Assembly: GCA_032718865.1 (NCBI GenBank)
Contig: JALUTQ010000005.1
Coordinates: 1,550,001-1,614,000 of the forward strand
Origin: Tilletia caries
Taxonomy: Eukaryota; Basidiomycota; Exobasidiomycetes; Tilletiales; Tilletiaceae
Direction: 5' to 3'
DNA length: 64,000 nt
A program made the translations under genes and the position numbers. Below are positions 44,973 to 57,591 of the stretch, in pieces. The stretch's first letter is position 1. Every line of letters begins with the position of its first letter. The notes beneath the pieces are model-generated. The model did not search any database. It had not been told where the DNA came from and saw only the letters and a list, made by a program, of their open reading frames with translations.

Positions 44973-46564
44973 CTATACCTTCTTTGGCGTAGCGCGATCG
45001 AAGGTCGGACTGGCCGAGGGTCCTGCCACGTCGGCGCCGCCTTCATCTTCGCTTTCCGTCTCCGAGTCGTCCCCACCGCCGCCGAACTTGCCTCGCCCAC
45101 CCACGTCGCGACTGACGGGGATTCGAAGAGTCCACACAAAAACAGGGAAAGGATTCGTACCAAAGGGAGAATACGTTGGTCAGTCCTTTAGAATCGTGAT
45201 GTTTGAGATGGGGGAATGGGAAGGGTTGGTCAACTTACGGCACGAAACCGGTGCGAGCGAGCGTAGGGGCACCTGTAAGCTTTGAGCTGACTTGACTGCT
45301 TCTTTGCTTGTCCGTGGTGAGAAGCTGTAGGAAGGGGGTTTCGCGATGTGCAGGCAATGCTTAGCGTTCAATAATGTCGGAATCTCCCACAAGACTTGAA
45401 GGAGAACCAGACTCACTTCGCGGTATTGTTGCTTGTCTTTGATCTTCTCTCTCTTAAGCTCGACAATCTTGGTTTGAAGCTTGGCAATCTTTGCATCACG
45501 CTTCTTGACTGCGTTCTTCAGCTGTTCGACGGTAGCTAGAAGCATCGAGGGGCGTCCAAAGGATCAGAGAAACGGTGTGAGCTTATAATCGTGAAAATGA
45601 CGAAGGAACAGAAGCTTACCATTCTCGGGTACCTGTGAGAGCTGAGTGGTCGCTTGACTGGCATTCTCCCAGTCGCCCACGCTGGATGGACTGTGAATAC
45701 TTCTTGGCAAGCTTGGGGAGAATCTGTGAGAGACTGGCGTCGAAGGTGCAGAAGGGTGAATCTTGCCGTGGTGGAGTTTGCCGAGCTGCGAGAGACGAGA
45801 AATTGATCTTCAGCTGAAAATGCTTGCAAACGTCGAGAAAGGACGAGGTATAGATTATGCACTCACTGCCCATGCTACGGAAGAAGCAATGATCCTGGCA
45901 TGCTCATCTGACACCGGACTGAGTTCGAGTTCGACAGGATAAGCTCCTCGATGATCAATTTTCAGCTGGCAAAGGAAGAAGAAACCCTCAAGCATAAGTC
46001 GCCTGGTGCGAAAGTCCAAGGTGGGACAGGAAGGAGGTTCATGACTCACGATCAGTCTCTTCTTCCCCGACGATTTCTCTACTCCCATTCGACCTTCCGC
46101 CCAGGCTTCTGCCATTCGAGTCGCGAAAGCGTGCCATGACCGATCTTTTCTCTGCGGACAATAACATCCTCGTCAGAACGCGCATCAAAGGCCATCATCA
46201 TTTTCGGAATCCAAATGCTCACCGCAAGGTCCTCTAACTTTTCGCCCGACCATTTCCCCATCCACCACAGTCCACGCTCGTGGTCTCCAGCAAAGACGGT
46301 CCAGGAAAAGCCAGCCTGCTCTTCTATTCCGTCCGCCTTCCTCTTTCCCGCCGACGTTGTTGGCACTGATAATGGATCCGCCGAGCCGATGAGTACCGAC
46401 GATGATGAGGGGTAGGAAATGGTGCGGCTCGTTGCTGGAAGGGTATAGTTGGACGCGACCAGGTACGAAGGTTCGGCAGGGGATCCGCCATTGATGGTGC
46501 CGACGAGGTTGCTCAGAAGCCCCGTCGCGCGTAGATTGTGGACGAAGCGTTCGGGCCCCGCCAT
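44973..46564 (-). CDS. Coiled-coil protein, possibly XRCC4/XLF-like
   Basis: Seven exons give a 344-aa protein with every phase agreeing: 46564-46223, 46151-46050, 45965-45867, 45785-45620, 45535-45417, 45306-45239, 45111-44973. Layout: a beta-type N-terminal head (FSWTVFAGD ... WWMGKWSGEKLEDLA), a middle helix-rich part, LILKIDHRGAYPVELELSPVSD as the last head strands, a helix, then a 40-residue coiled coil (ATVEQLKNAVKKRDAKIAKL onward), and an acidic tail (DDSETESEDEGG). A head domain followed by a coiled coil and acidic tail is the layout of the XRCC4/XLF/PAXX family used in non-homologous end joining, but residue-level similarity is weak, so this remains a suggestion. Confidence 0.7.
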
Positions 46565-47160
46565 CGCGGAATGCTGGAGGATCTCGTACCCGCCGTCTCG
46601 AGGGGCTTCCTTTGCAGCGACCGCGTTTCTCCTCTTTCTAGATGTATCTGTCTGTACTTAGGTCGCGTGAAGCAACTGTCGCCTCCTCGACGCGTCTGAC
46701 CCTGTGTTTTGATTTGTGGATGTTGATTTCTTCATTTTTATCTTATCGTTATCTAAGCGCGTGGTCCGTGCGTTATGTTCAGCGCCTCGAAACGGTACAG
46801 TTGCTCGTACCAGCTGCTGAACTTCTCCCTTCCATCCTCCTCCTCGTTGCTCGTTCTCTGCCTCGCCAAAGGCTCCTTCAGCGATCGCGGTGATATAGTG
46901 GAACAGGGGCGTCAATTAGAAAGGGTGGCTTGTGGTACATGTTGCAGAGGGAAATCAAGAGTTGAAGGCGAAACCGTAACGGAGGAACAGTTCGAGACGT
47001 AGGTCGTAAACTTGTTTATAATGGGTCGTTAAAAAGGATCGAGAAGGACTGGTCGCTTCGAGAAGTATTTGTGGTATGCCGTTTCGCGCGGAAGTCGGCC
47101 CCTCCTGGCTGTTGCGTCGCGAGATTTCAGCATTTATTCGAGTGTCGCATCGGCGCCTTG
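46565..47160. other. Intergenic between two minus-strand genes
   Basis: Contains the promoter side of the coiled-coil gene and the 3' side of the XPA-like gene. No gene or repeat seen. Confidence 0.5.
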
Positions 47161-48429
47161 TCACTCAACCGAGCGGAACAATGGTTGGTCGAGTTCCTGC
47201 TTGACCTGCGACGTCGAGCTGTCCGATGTCGGCGGGAGCATAGGAAGCTCCAAACCAGGCTCGGCCTTGACCCGGAAGCCTTGGTGAGCGACAGGCTGGG
47301 GATCGGCAGCAGGAATGCTCGAAGAGGAGGCTTGGTGGGCTTCGGCATCGATGTCATCATCCCCGTCGCCGGACATGTCAACAATGTAAGTGGAAGACAC
47401 GGTGACGGAAGAGTTCGGACCGGCCTCGTCAATCGGTGCGCTTGAGGATGGACCATCCGAGCTGCCAGGCTCCGCTTTGACTGACAAGACCCCGGCCGTC
47501 CCCGTAGCGGTCTTCTCCCTGCGGGCATTGGCAGCCGCAGCCGCCTTCTGGGCTTTCTTCTTCGCCTTCTCCCGCTCCTTCTCCGCCTTCTTCTCCGCCC
47601 TGATCCGCTCCGCCTGTACCTTGCGTGCGAGCTTCTCGGCGTCCTTCTGGTCTTTTTCCGCCTGCTTAGTCTGCAATACCTTGCTCTTCTTGGCTACCTT
47701 GGCGCGTGAGAGCTCGTAGAGCTGCCTCACCCAGTAGAGACGCATGTGAGGAAGTCCACCGGTGTGAGGATTTCGGCGGAGACGAACCTCGAGTTGGCCC
47801 TCATTCTCGGCCTTCATCAGATCTTCTTTGTTGATATTGCCGCCCACGCCCTTGTACTTGGAGAAATACTTGATGGCCTTGGTCTGATGCATGGTCCAGA
47901 GAGGGTCGTGTATCTTGCAGTAGAGCACACCGTCGCGAGCTCGGATATTGTCTCCCGTACCGCATGTCGAGCAGAGTTGTGGGACCGCTGCATATGGAGC
48001 ATATATGTAGACTGTCTGGCCGTACTGTCCGTCCCCGTAGTCACTTTCGTCGCTGTCGGCCCCATCATCTTCATCTTGAAGCATGCTACCTCCGCCCCCG
48101 TAGTCGTTGGGCGGCGAGTCTGGTGTGAGGAGTGGGAGCACCCTGGCTGAGTTGGCAGGGGTGGCCGGGGGTCCGTGTGCTTGGTGGACTTGAAGGCCTT
48201 CATCCATGGACGAGTCGCCGTCGTCCTTCTTGACCAAGACAGCGGGCTTCTTCTCGTCCTTCACCTTCGGATTGTTTGCATTGGAGGATGACGAGGCGGC
48301 GGATGGACCGGCGACAGAAGGAGCGGCAGTGGGAATGGGTTTGATATCGATGGGCTCCTTCTTGAGGGCAGGCTGCTTCTTCTGGGCGCGGGCTGTCTTC
48401 TGGGCAGCGGTGGCTCGCTTGCGTGCCAT
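47161..48429 (-). CDS. XPA/Rad14 C-terminal-domain-like nuclear protein
   Basis: Single exon, 422 aa. The centre has a zinc-finger-like CSTCGTGDNIRARDGVLYCK with a following His. Next comes a stretch resembling the XPA DNA-binding domain: HQTKAIKYFSKYKG, EDLMKAENEGQLEVRLRRNP, then H-TGGLPHMRLYW. The XPA pattern is TK-EAK--Y-L---DL ... NPH---W--M-LY. After this is a highly charged Lys/Glu/Ala helix of about 70 residues. Both termini are Ser/Pro/Asp-rich. Four repeated-looking acidic-Lys motifs (VKAEPG, VKQEL) resemble SUMO-attachment consensus sites. A role in nucleotide excision repair or transcription is possible; since the finger differs from classical XPA, it may be a lineage-specific relative. 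Confidence 0.6.
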   Translation of the reverse strand: MARKRATAAQKTARAQKKQPALKKEPIDIKPIPTAAPSVAGPSAASSSSNANNPKVKDEKKPAVLVKKDDGDSSMDEGLQVHQAHGPPATPANSARVLPLLTPDSPPNDYGGGGSMLQDEDDGADSDESDYGDGQYGQTVYIYAPYAAVPQLCSTCGTGDNIRARDGVLYCKIHDPLWTMHQTKAIKYFSKYKGVGGNINKEDLMKAENEGQLEVRLRRNPHTGGLPHMRLYWVRQLYELSRAKVAKKSKVLQTKQAEKDQKDAEKLARKVQAERIRAEKKAEKEREKAKKKAQKAAAAANARREKTATGTAGVLSVKAEPGSSDGPSSSAPIDEAGPNSSVTVSSTYIVDMSGDGDDDIDAEAHQASSSSIPAADPQPVAHQGFRVKAEPGLELPMLPPTSDSSTSQVKQELDQPLFRSVE

Positions 48430-49045
48430 GTTGGGCAGTCACAGCAGACGCTGGTGCTGGCAATCAATGCTGGAAGTCGTCCAAATCAACGTCCTCATCA
48501 GGAAGGACCTCGTCAGTCGTCACAAAGGGAACGGAGCGCAATTGATCTTGTCGCCTCGACTTCTCCTTTCCCCATCACATCCTCGTCGATTCCCGACCCC
48601 TCTCTCTCCATGCACCGCAATCTCTGCATCATCACCCTTCAAGCTTCAAGCTTCAAGCTTCAAGCTCCGGCCTGGTATCATTGCCCCTACCTTGCTATGG
48701 CCTATGCATGGTCAAGAGCCAAGGGTAAAGACCAGCACGAACAGGGTCCCTAAAGGTCAAGAAGCCGGCGGGGATACGGTGAACAAACCGAATACCGAAC
48801 GGGGGCCAAGAAAACAGCTTTAAAAATCTTGAACCTCGGCTGTTCGCACACACCAGAAGTCAGCAGGCGTCACTACTCACTCACTCGTCAGGCCCTCTGC
48901 TGACTGCTGGGCGCTGAGCTCGCCGTGTATGTAAGGAAGGGTCCTCTTTGCTCTTCATACTGCTGACCACTTCCTCCTCCCCCTTCCGTTTGCACCTCGC
49001 TCACTGTTCCTCATTTTTTTTGCCCAGTTTGCTCTGCCCTAACAG
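48430..49045. promoter_or_regulatory. Divergent promoter region of the XPA-like and GH16 genes
   Basis: 616 bp between two divergent starts. It contains a short tandem run of CTTCAAG units at about 48637-48666. No other clear element. Confidence 0.45.
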
Positions 49046-50762
49046 ATGAACGGACAGGTCGAAACGAACCACAAGACGGCGGCCATCGCCACCATGACTG
49101 CCTCAGGGAGCCAACGCCCAAGACCCTCACTTCGAACCGCAAGTGATCGTTGTCTTCGGTCGGCAACCGGCGTCCGTCATTCCCGTGGTGGCAAGCGTTC
49201 GAAGAAGGCTGCTGCTACCACGCTTCTCGTCTCGGCACTTGCCACCGCAGGCCTGAGCATGGTCCCCACTCAGGTCAATGCTCGAAACTGGACCATGCAG
49301 AACGAAATTTCCGGGAGCCAATTCTTCGATGAATTTAGATGGTGGTCTTATGGGGATCCGACTCATGTATGTCTCTCCGCGCCTGAGCTGCAACTGCATT
49401 TGCGAACAGAGTGGATCAATTGACGGCTCCCCTTCATATTTTTTTGTAGGGTACAGTCTCTTACCAATCCGAGTCAGACGCCATCAAGCAGAATCTCTCC
49501 TACGTGGATGAGGCGACGGGCAGATTCGTCATCCGGGCAGACTCGACCAACTTCGTCGACCCTTCCTCCGAAGGACGCGCCTCGGTCCGGATGCACTCCA
49601 AGGAGCCTATGGGGGACGGTCTCCTTATTGCCAAAATCTCGAAGATGCCAGTCGGGTGTGGAAGTTGGCCAGCGTTCTGGACCGTCACCCAGAACACTTG
49701 GCCAACCGGGGGTGAGGTGGACATTCTAGAAGGTACGAAAATGTTCAGGGATTAAATCGATCCCTTCCCCTCTTTCCTCTGCTCCTGTACTGATGGAATG
49801 TTTCTCGATCACAGGTGTCAATGGAGTTTCTTCCCGTTCCGTTCGGAACCTTGCAAGCTTGCATACAACGGACGGCTGCGCCATCGGCCCCGGCAAGTCG
49901 GACAACAGTACTGGGTACTCCTACCAAGAAAACTGCGCGTATCAGCCGGGCTGTTCTCAGCAGTTCACGCTCGACAACTCCTACGGCACAGGTTTCAATG
50001 AGAAGTGAGTAGTGTCGTCAACTGCCTTGATCTGCGCGTAACCATTAGTTGACGCTCGTTCTGTCCTTTGCTGGCCTTCCACAGTAACGGAGGGTACTTC
50101 GCCATGCTGAGAGATACTGCCCCAGGAGGAAATGGGGTGAGTGTCAACTCGCGACGAGTGTTCCTCCCATCATACGTCGTCACTGACCCCAAATCCTCTG
50201 ATGTCTCCAGATTTCGGTCTATTTCTGGCCAGCCTCGGCTTCCGACAGCTCAGTCCCCCTTGCCGTCCGCGCGCAACCGGGCTCAGCACCCCGACGCGTC
50301 ATCACAAGCCCTCAAGACCTGGCACCGGGAGGGAACAACAACACCCAGAACAAGCTTCCCGGAAAGACGTACGAATGGGGCTTACCCGCCGCCTTCTTCG
50401 CCAACACGGCCCCCGGCGCGACGGCCAAAGGCGCCCAGTGCCAGATGGACCAGTTCTTCGACGATCACACGATTATCATCAACCTCTCGTTTTGTGGGGA
50501 CTGGGCTGGACAGGTGTGGTCCCAGACGCCGGAGTGCTCCTCGCTGGCGCCAACCTGCGACGAGTACGTGCGGAACAACCCGCACGCGTTCGAGAATGCT
50601 TCTTTCGAATTCGACTACATTCGACTGTATAGCTCCCAGAGCAGCCAGGGAGCAGGCAGCGTCATCCTGGGCAAGGGACTCGGTTCGGGCAAGCCGGGGT
50701 GGATGGCGTTGGCGGGGGTCACCCTCGCAACATTCTTGACAGCTGGACTCTGGGTCTTCTAG
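49046..50762 (+). CDS. GH16 endo-beta-1,3(4)-glucanase-like enzyme, membrane-linked
   Basis: Five exons: 49046-49366, 49450-49732, 49815-50004, 50085-50136, 50211-50762; 465 aa. Family 16 hydrolases cleave or remodel beta-glucans of the fungal wall. Catalytic motif GEVDILEG is intact, with nucleophile Glu 196, Asp 198 and acid/base Glu 201 (the family consensus is GEIDIxE). Supporting blocks: WPAFWTV before it, ISVYFWP, CQMDQFFDDH and FDYIRLY. A hydrophobic segment near residues 55-75 (TTLLVSALATAGLSMV) after a basic stretch acts as signal anchor, or as a signal peptide if the later Met is used. The C-terminus has a Gly/Ser stretch followed by a hydrophobic tail (WMALAGVTLATFLTAGLW), typical of GPI attachment. 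It probably acts at the cell surface. Confidence 0.93.
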
Positions 50763-51258
50763 ACTTCAACAACAACAAGGGACTATTACGGACATATGCA
50801 CCGCACAGTCTTCGCTGCCGCAAGAAGAGGCCCAAAACGACAAAAATCTCAGGAAGCATTCCATTAACGACCTTGGACGTACATAGCACGCGCATAGAAA
50901 TGCTTACGATCGAACGCTGGACACGCAATCACGACGAAACGAGGAGCAAGGAACGCAGAAGACAATCATCAAATGTATATACAACATTCAGTCACATATT
51001 GGGGCGCGCATCGCAATCTTACCACGTATTACCCCCCGCTCTTTGTCCTTGGTCTTCAACCAGAACTACGCTGCCAGAGACAGGCGATGGGGATTGTCTT
51101 GTGGGCAGCCGACCTGCACAGGACTTTCCTCGTGAAGGCAGATCCATCATCCAGATGAGTTTACAACGCTAGTTCCAAGTCCGAGGTGAATAGATACATA
51201 ATTACACATAGGGAATCCAAGATACAGGTAAAGGTAATGTCCAAAGTCCACTGGATCT
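50763..51258. other. Intergenic between convergent genes
   Basis: The 3' ends of the GH16 and lipase-type genes face each other. No gene is seen here. Confidence 0.5.
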
Positions 51259-52735
51259 TCAGGTCGTCTTGTCCCCCAGTCCGCGCCTAATGGTGTCATA
51301 AAAGCCCTTGTAGGCCTGGATGCGCTCCTCCCAACCAGGCTTCCCCAGACTGGTAACCTTGTCCCATCCATGGTTCATCCTCTGCAGCGAAAGCAGAGTG
51401 ACATCGGGGTGCCCAGCACTCTGCAGCCTCTCGTTGAGCTTGTCCGCGCCTTCGTACAGCTTGTCAGCCGTACCACAGGCGATAAAGACGTGCGGGGGGA
51501 ACAGGGACTCGTCTGCGCGGATGGGTGACGCGCGCCAATCGGCGTAGTGCTCCCTCTTCTGGCAGTAGGAGCCGTGGAAGAAACGCATGGCCCAGCGAGG
51601 GAGCATGATTCCGCAGTCGTACTCCGAGTGCGGCAGAGGCTGGCGCATCCAAGGCGGGACGGTGAGATCGCAGGCCGGGTACAAGGTCGCCACTGCCGTG
51701 ATGACAGACTTGGCAGGCTCGTCTGACGATGGCGGCCTGGCTGCTCGAGCGGCGTGGTTGAGGGTGCACGATGCTGAGAGGGCAACATTGCCACCTGCTG
51801 AGAAGCCGCCGAGGCTGATCTTGGTGGCGTCGAATTCGGGCTCGGCCTGTGCATACCGCACGGCCTGAATGAAAAGCAAAAGGGAATGAGAATCTATAAG
51901 GTGTTTATGATCCGTAGTCAAAGCCGAAGGTAACCCTACTCACATCTTCAACGTCTTGAAGAGCGGCGGGGAACGGGTAGACCGGGCCCTTCCTGTAGTC
52001 GGAGTCGATGACGACCTATGTAGAAGGGAGGTAGAGGTCAGCCAACAGCTTTCCCTGCAGAGGTAGACCAGTAGAGTCGGAAAGGAGAGTCGGAAACCCA
52101 CAATTCCAAGCTCTTCTGCTAGGCGCCCGCAGAAGTCACAGTCCGTACCGAGCACGGGCAGTACAAAGCCCGATCCTACAGAAATGAAAAGGCTCTCAGC
52201 TCCATACCAGGTGAAAATGATGTTGCCAAAGAAAAGAAACGCACCGTGCATGTTGATGTGTACCGGGATCTTGCCATTACCTGCCTTGAGTCTAGCCTGG
52301 TAGAGAGCGTTGTTTTTCGACGGCCTGAAGATGTACGCCTTGATGTTCCTGTTCTTGTCCCGACTTGGGAAACTGGTCTTCTGCACTCGCGTACTTTCGG
52401 GAAATCCGTACTGTGGTTAGGATGAAATGGTCAGCAAGACCGACTGGAAGAAATAGCAGATGGGTACGCGTCTCAATACACACTTTGGCCTTGTGATACG
52501 CGTAGACGGGAGCAACGGCGCAGAAGGATCGGAGGATAGCGGCCAGGATGTGGTACTTGAAGAGTCGCCACCGAGACGTCGCAATAATCGGGCCGGGGTT
52601 CTTAGACAGGGGCGGTGGCGGAACGCGACTGACGACCTGCGGCATTTCCTGCTTCGAGGTGATAAGAGTCTTAGGCGATGCAGAAGACGGGGAGTCAACC
52701 GCGAAGGTTGTCGTTGAGGAATTTGCGGACAACAT
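51259..52735 (-). CDS. Alpha/beta hydrolase, hormone-sensitive-lipase type (Abhydrolase_3)
   Basis: Five exons: 52735-52484, 52410-52245, 52175-52102, 52015-51944, 51864-51259; 389 aa, phases consistent. Features: an N-terminal membrane segment about residues 58-78 (YHILAAILRSFCAVAPVYA); oxyanion motif HGSGF (His 139, split by intron 2), catalytic Ser 210 in GFSAGG, a probable Asp in IACGTADKLYEG, and His in MNHGWDK. These are the hallmarks of the HSL/bacterial family IV esterases, though HGSG replaces the commoner HGGG. Probably a membrane-anchored esterase acting on short or medium acyl esters; substrate not predictable. Start at 52735 is the first ATG in frame and gives a normal-sized protein. 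Confidence 0.92.
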
Positions 52736-53258
52736 GTTGGCTTTGGGGTGAGAAGGGTGGACGGGGGCGAGGTTGTGGTCGTCAAGAAGGATGGGGCGGT
52801 ACAACTTATACCAAGGGGAGGACACTGAACCTGTCACGAGGACGGTTAACTGTTTGAAATATGGACAAGTGGATGATGACCTGATGTTCCTGTGTTCGAG
52901 GCGTCGGAGACCGCGGGGTTCTGCGTTCTGGTTCGTCCCATTCAATTCATCAGGTCGGTTTCAGGGGGCAAAGATTTCAGATTTCATGCAGAAGAGTTCG
53001 TCTGAGGAACCTTATTTTACGTAACCGGTGCCTGTCATCGAGTTTATCCGTACAGGGGCTTTTTAGCCCCGCGTTCCTGAATCCTCATTGCCTGCTCAAC
53101 GGGAGAGCAACGAGAAGTGAGATTGTGAGAGCTCACCTTGGAGGCCAACATGCAGCGAGAATAGGGACGAGAACTCCATTCACAGATCCTGCTTGTGCTA
53201 AACTAGAACGCATCATAAGGTACTGATACGAGAATCGAAAGTAGTGGTATCTAAAAAA
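52736..53258. other. Intergenic, promoter side of the esterase gene
   Basis: No gene seen. It spans the esterase promoter and the 3' end of the TMEM184-like gene. Confidence 0.5.
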
Positions 53259-56200
53259 TCAGTCAATGTAAATGACCCTCCCGAATCCGCCTTCCAAGTC
53301 CAATTCTGAGCCGGGAGGCGGAGACGTCGATCGCACCGTCGCGGTGGGTGCAGCGCGCAAGGGAGCCGGTGTGGCTGCGTACCCTGAACCATGCGCCGCC
53401 GCCCAGTCCCGGCTGACGCTTCGTCCGTAGCCGTCCATCCGCATCGGCTCGCCCGTGTACGGATTGTAGGATCCTCTCGGTCCTCCTGACGAGGATGGCT
53501 GTTGTCCTTGATAATGTTGTCGCTGATATTGATCAGAGTGCCGACGGGTACGAGAGGCAGACGAGGGCTGAGGGGTGTGCTGCTGATTATAGTTATGGTG
53601 CTGGCTCTGGTTCGGATATTGGTAATGACGATGCGATGAGGAAGGGGGAATGGCCCCGATCGCGTTTAGGGGCACGCTGCCTGGACTCATCATCGTTCCA
53701 GGGGCGGCGGAGGAGGACGAGTGGGTTCGGTGCTGGTGCGGCATGGACTGACGCATCTGCGAACTAGGCCGGGCAGCCGAACTTTGTTGCTGTCGTACGT
53801 TTCCGGCATACCCGCCGTTATGGTCTTGGTTCTGGTGGCGGTAGCTGTGGTGATGCACGTTACGAGGTGGTCTTGGCTCGGCTTGGAGCTGGGGACCCCA
53901 TTGAGCATCAGCAATCTCGGCCCTGCTGACAACGTTGCCCACAGCCAGACCAGTACCTCCTCCCCCGCCGCCGCCATTACCAGCAGACGCGTGTGGAGGT
54001 TGACGAGGCGAGGAAGCACCAGCAGACGCGTGTGGAGGCTGACGAGGCGAGGAAGCCATCCCGCCTCTCCCTGACGTCGAATCTCTATCTTTGACGCCAA
54101 AGGTGTCGGGCTCGGATGCGAGCTGTACCGATGCAGATAAGGACTTGTTCCGATGCGGGCCTTCCACGAGTGAAGACGCGGAGTGCAATTCAAGATCAGT
54201 CGACGGGCCGCTCTCCACAGCTCGGATTGTCGAGATTGGCCGCGCCGGATGGAATTTCGGTCCTGACTTCTTGTCCGCAGCATTCGCTCTTTGCTCGGAG
54301 TAGTCGTGCTGAAGACGGGCGGCCGAGCTGGAATTACTCTGCTGTTCAGGCTTGAGGGACGACTCCCGATACTGGATCTGACTGGTGACGATCTGACTGA
54401 GCGGCGACTGTTCCTGCTGGAGTAGCCAAGGCTGAGAGTGGATGGCATTGGTATCGACCCGGAGCGGTCCAGGACGTGGTGAAGCATGGCTAGAGTCCGA
54501 GGGAGGCGGGACCGCTTTTCGGGATACTTGCGTGTTACGTCGCGGAGGAATTGTCGGACCGTTCGGCGGCGGGTCCAACTTCTGCCCAGATACCCTCATG
54601 AATGATCGCTCAATCGGTGTCGCATCCTGTCCCGTGGACGTAAGACCCTCCGCTCCGATGGCCAACGAAGACCGGCGTGGTCCAGGTAAGGTGCCGTTAT
54701 CCAGCGGAGGCCGAGGAGGATAGACTCCTGTCGATAGCCAAGCTGGCTCTTCGAATCCGCCTTGAGTCTCGGCTCGGTCCTCCCTCCATCTGGCGCCTGA
54801 GTCAACCTCGGACCGATCGCGTTCATCCACTCCCGACCCAGAGATTCGCGTTCTGAGTGCACGCCACCAGCTCTGTTGCTTGCCATGTTTGATGCCACTC
54901 ATGATAGGCGCAGAGTCATCGTTCTGACCTGTCATGGAGTATTGCCCTCGTCCGCCTTCCAACACCGGCCACAATCCACGAGCTTTGTACTCGTCCTCCA
55001 TCTCCTCAGCAAAGCATTTGCCGCCATCTGCGTCCGGCGTGTCCAGGTCGAGACCTAAGGGAGGATAGCCGATGTGATAGGCAGACAACTCCGGGTGCTG
55101 TTCATATTGGAGCTGGGGTATCCTTGCCGTTCGACCGGCATCGTTACCGTAAGGAGAAGGAAGCAAGGACTTCCCATCCGCTCCTTCCATCGCGTATTCG
55201 TCTTCATCGTCATCCTCGTGCTGATCCAGGACACTGGTAAGCCGCCGAAGTTCTTCCATTTTCGGCTTAGCCGATTTGGCAGGAGCGTCGCTTCCGGCAC
55301 GGGATCCGTGATATGATCGATCCTCTTCAGTGTGACCGCCAGCCGCCAGCTGTTTTGCTCGCTGTTGAAGTTCGGCGACCGTGTACAGTCCTCCGTCTGG
55401 CCGAACTGCATTTATGGGCTTCTCCTTCTCCTTATCGTCGTCCGAGCCCTCATGCGTCCCGTCCTTCTCATCCCACGTATGATGGGGTTTCTTCCAGAAG
55501 TGGGCCATGAGTTCCTCTCGCTGGTGGTCGCGAAAGTCCTGCAGATCGGCGTGTCGCTCTTTGCCGAGCGCCTTCATCAGGTGATCGTATTTCTGCGCTC
55601 GGATCGCATCGACAGGGGTGTAGTCCAAGCCCTTCCGATTGGCGGCTGCCCATTTGCTGCTCTGCTTCATAAGCACGAACCAGTCTCTGAAGTCGAGAAC
55701 GTGTCCAAAGGCACGCAGACGCTTCGTGGTGCGGGTTTGATCGGCAGGTTGATAGGGCAAATATGAGAAGGCCTTGATGTGCATGAAGGCGAAGATGACC
55801 ATCTCGAAGCAGGACAAGATAGCCGAGAGACCGACGACGATCTCCTCAGCATTCCAGTGCGCGGCATCCTTGATAGTTCCCATGAGGACGAGTACGCTTA
55901 GGAAAGATTCTTGCCAGAAGGCTGTTGGAGAGAATCGTTAATTGATGCCTCGTTTTTGCCACAACATAAGCTCACTCACTCAGGAAGACGACTGCTTTGA
56001 CGGCGAGAAACTTGAGTACGGGTGCGTATGGCTTGAGTTCCTCTGCGATGGGCAAGTAGAACTGGACAACGCAGTACATGGCTACCGAGACGGAGACGGT
56101 GATGGTCAAAGCCACCCAGACTGTTTGGATAATGTGGAACACAGGGTTAGTGGGATCCTACTGTGAGGACGAAGACCGTTCGAAGGGTATAAGTATTGAC

Positions 56201-57103
56201 TTACTGTGACCAAACCATGGCATCCACGATTCGACACAATAGAGGCCAAAGTACTGCATTCCGACGGTGGCAAGCGTGCAGAGTGGCCGAAGGACTGCGT
56301 ATTGCAGGATGCAGATCTAACGATGACCAAAAGATTGGGTTAGGCATAAGGAGATGGAGCAATAAGTCACGGCCTTCACACTCACCTTCATAAGCCAAAG
56401 GAACTCTGCGACAAGAAGAAGACACTCGTTAGAAACTAGAAACAGGGCTGAAGGCTAACGAATGACTCACTGAGGCCGTCTGGGCGATACTTCCAGGATC
56501 CGAGTGGGAAGAACCAACTCTTGAGTTGGACCTTTCGGAAGACGACATTCTGTTCTTCAGGAGTGTCGCCCACGTATTGCAAGAGTAGGAGAAAGAAAGA
56601 AGTGCTACATACGCCCTCAACAAAAGAAGTGAGTTGAGTGTTTCGGATCCGAGGCGTGGTAAAGGGGGGGGGACACTCACATAGTCACTGCCTCATAACA
56701 GTCTCGAACGACCTGATAGTATAATGCCTCTTCGTAGAACAGGTAAGATGCGAAGGATACGAGCGAGTAAATGGGTACCATGAAGAGCATTCGGACAATG
56801 TGTCGTTGCTGTTGTGGGCAGGTGTAATACTTGAGATGCTTGAGGACGAGCCATAGTGAGGTGACGGCTGTAAAAGAGAAAAGAAGGGAGTTCGTCAATA
56901 CGTCAGCCCTTCAGTAAAGGAAAAGTATCGGCTTAGAGTCGAGTGACAGGGGGGTTCAAGTGAGACTGACTGGCGATGAGACTCAAGAAGCCACAGACGA
57001 GCCAACCGACGTCGTGTGCCTTGAAGTTGACATTGCCGTTGGTGAGGAAGGGAACGGGATCTGGCTCCGGAAGGTGCTTGACGGGACATGTGAAGTTGAC
57101 CAT
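53259..57103 (-). CDS. TMEM184 / organic-solute-transporter-alpha family membrane protein with long tail
   Basis: Seven exons, all phases agreeing: 57103-56971, 56867-56681, 56604-56471, 56405-56386, 56316-56205, 56120-55980, 55921-53259; 1129 aa. The N-terminal ~300 residues hold seven membrane segments and family signatures RHIVRMLFMVPIYSLVSF, RDCYEAVTITSFFLLLLQY, GLKFLWLMK, YFGLYCVE and FGHIWVALTI. The fifth intron uses a distal acceptor with a good CTAAC branch site, which restores the conserved GHIW. Roughly 790 residues of Ser/Pro/His/Gln-rich, probably disordered cytosolic tail follow, with a near-perfect tandem copy of SPRQPPHASAG. Family members (LAZ1 in plants, TMEM184 in animals) sit in vacuolar/endosomal or plasma membranes. 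Transport substrate unknown. Confidence 0.92.
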
Positions 57104-57591
57104 GGCGCTTTGAATGTGTTCGTTATGAAATTGTGTCGTGTAAAATCGTGATGGTTGCGTTGTCGTTCGTAAGATCGTGAGGCGTGAGGCGTGAAGGTGC
57201 GTTAAGGTGACCGCAGAGAAGAGCAGTGCCGTTTGCGGACAGCAAATCAAGACACTCCCGTTGGCAGGAGGCTGGCTGTTCTCGGCTTGCAACTTCTGAG
57301 GGAAGTTGGTCAAAGGTGATGGTGAACGATTGGACGACTTTTCACGATTCGATGCGGACCGAGGGAGAGGGAGAAGCCCCTGTACGGATAAACTGGGATG
57401 AAAGGTTACGTAATATAAGGTTCGTCACACAATGATCTGAAACCAGCGGCGGTTCCGTGTTTCCGTTTCCGTCCCTCACTCAGAAGCTCGCCAAATGCCG
57501 CCCACCTCCGCCCATCGCGCTCACCAGTCACCACTGCCCAATCGATGCTCTCATTGGAGTCGGTCAGCCCATACATAATAGCGGACGATAA
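57104..57591. promoter_or_regulatory. Divergent promoter of the TMEM184-like and UBE3D-like genes
   Basis: 488 bp between two divergent ATGs. No repeats or obvious elements; presumed shared upstream region. Confidence 0.5.
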
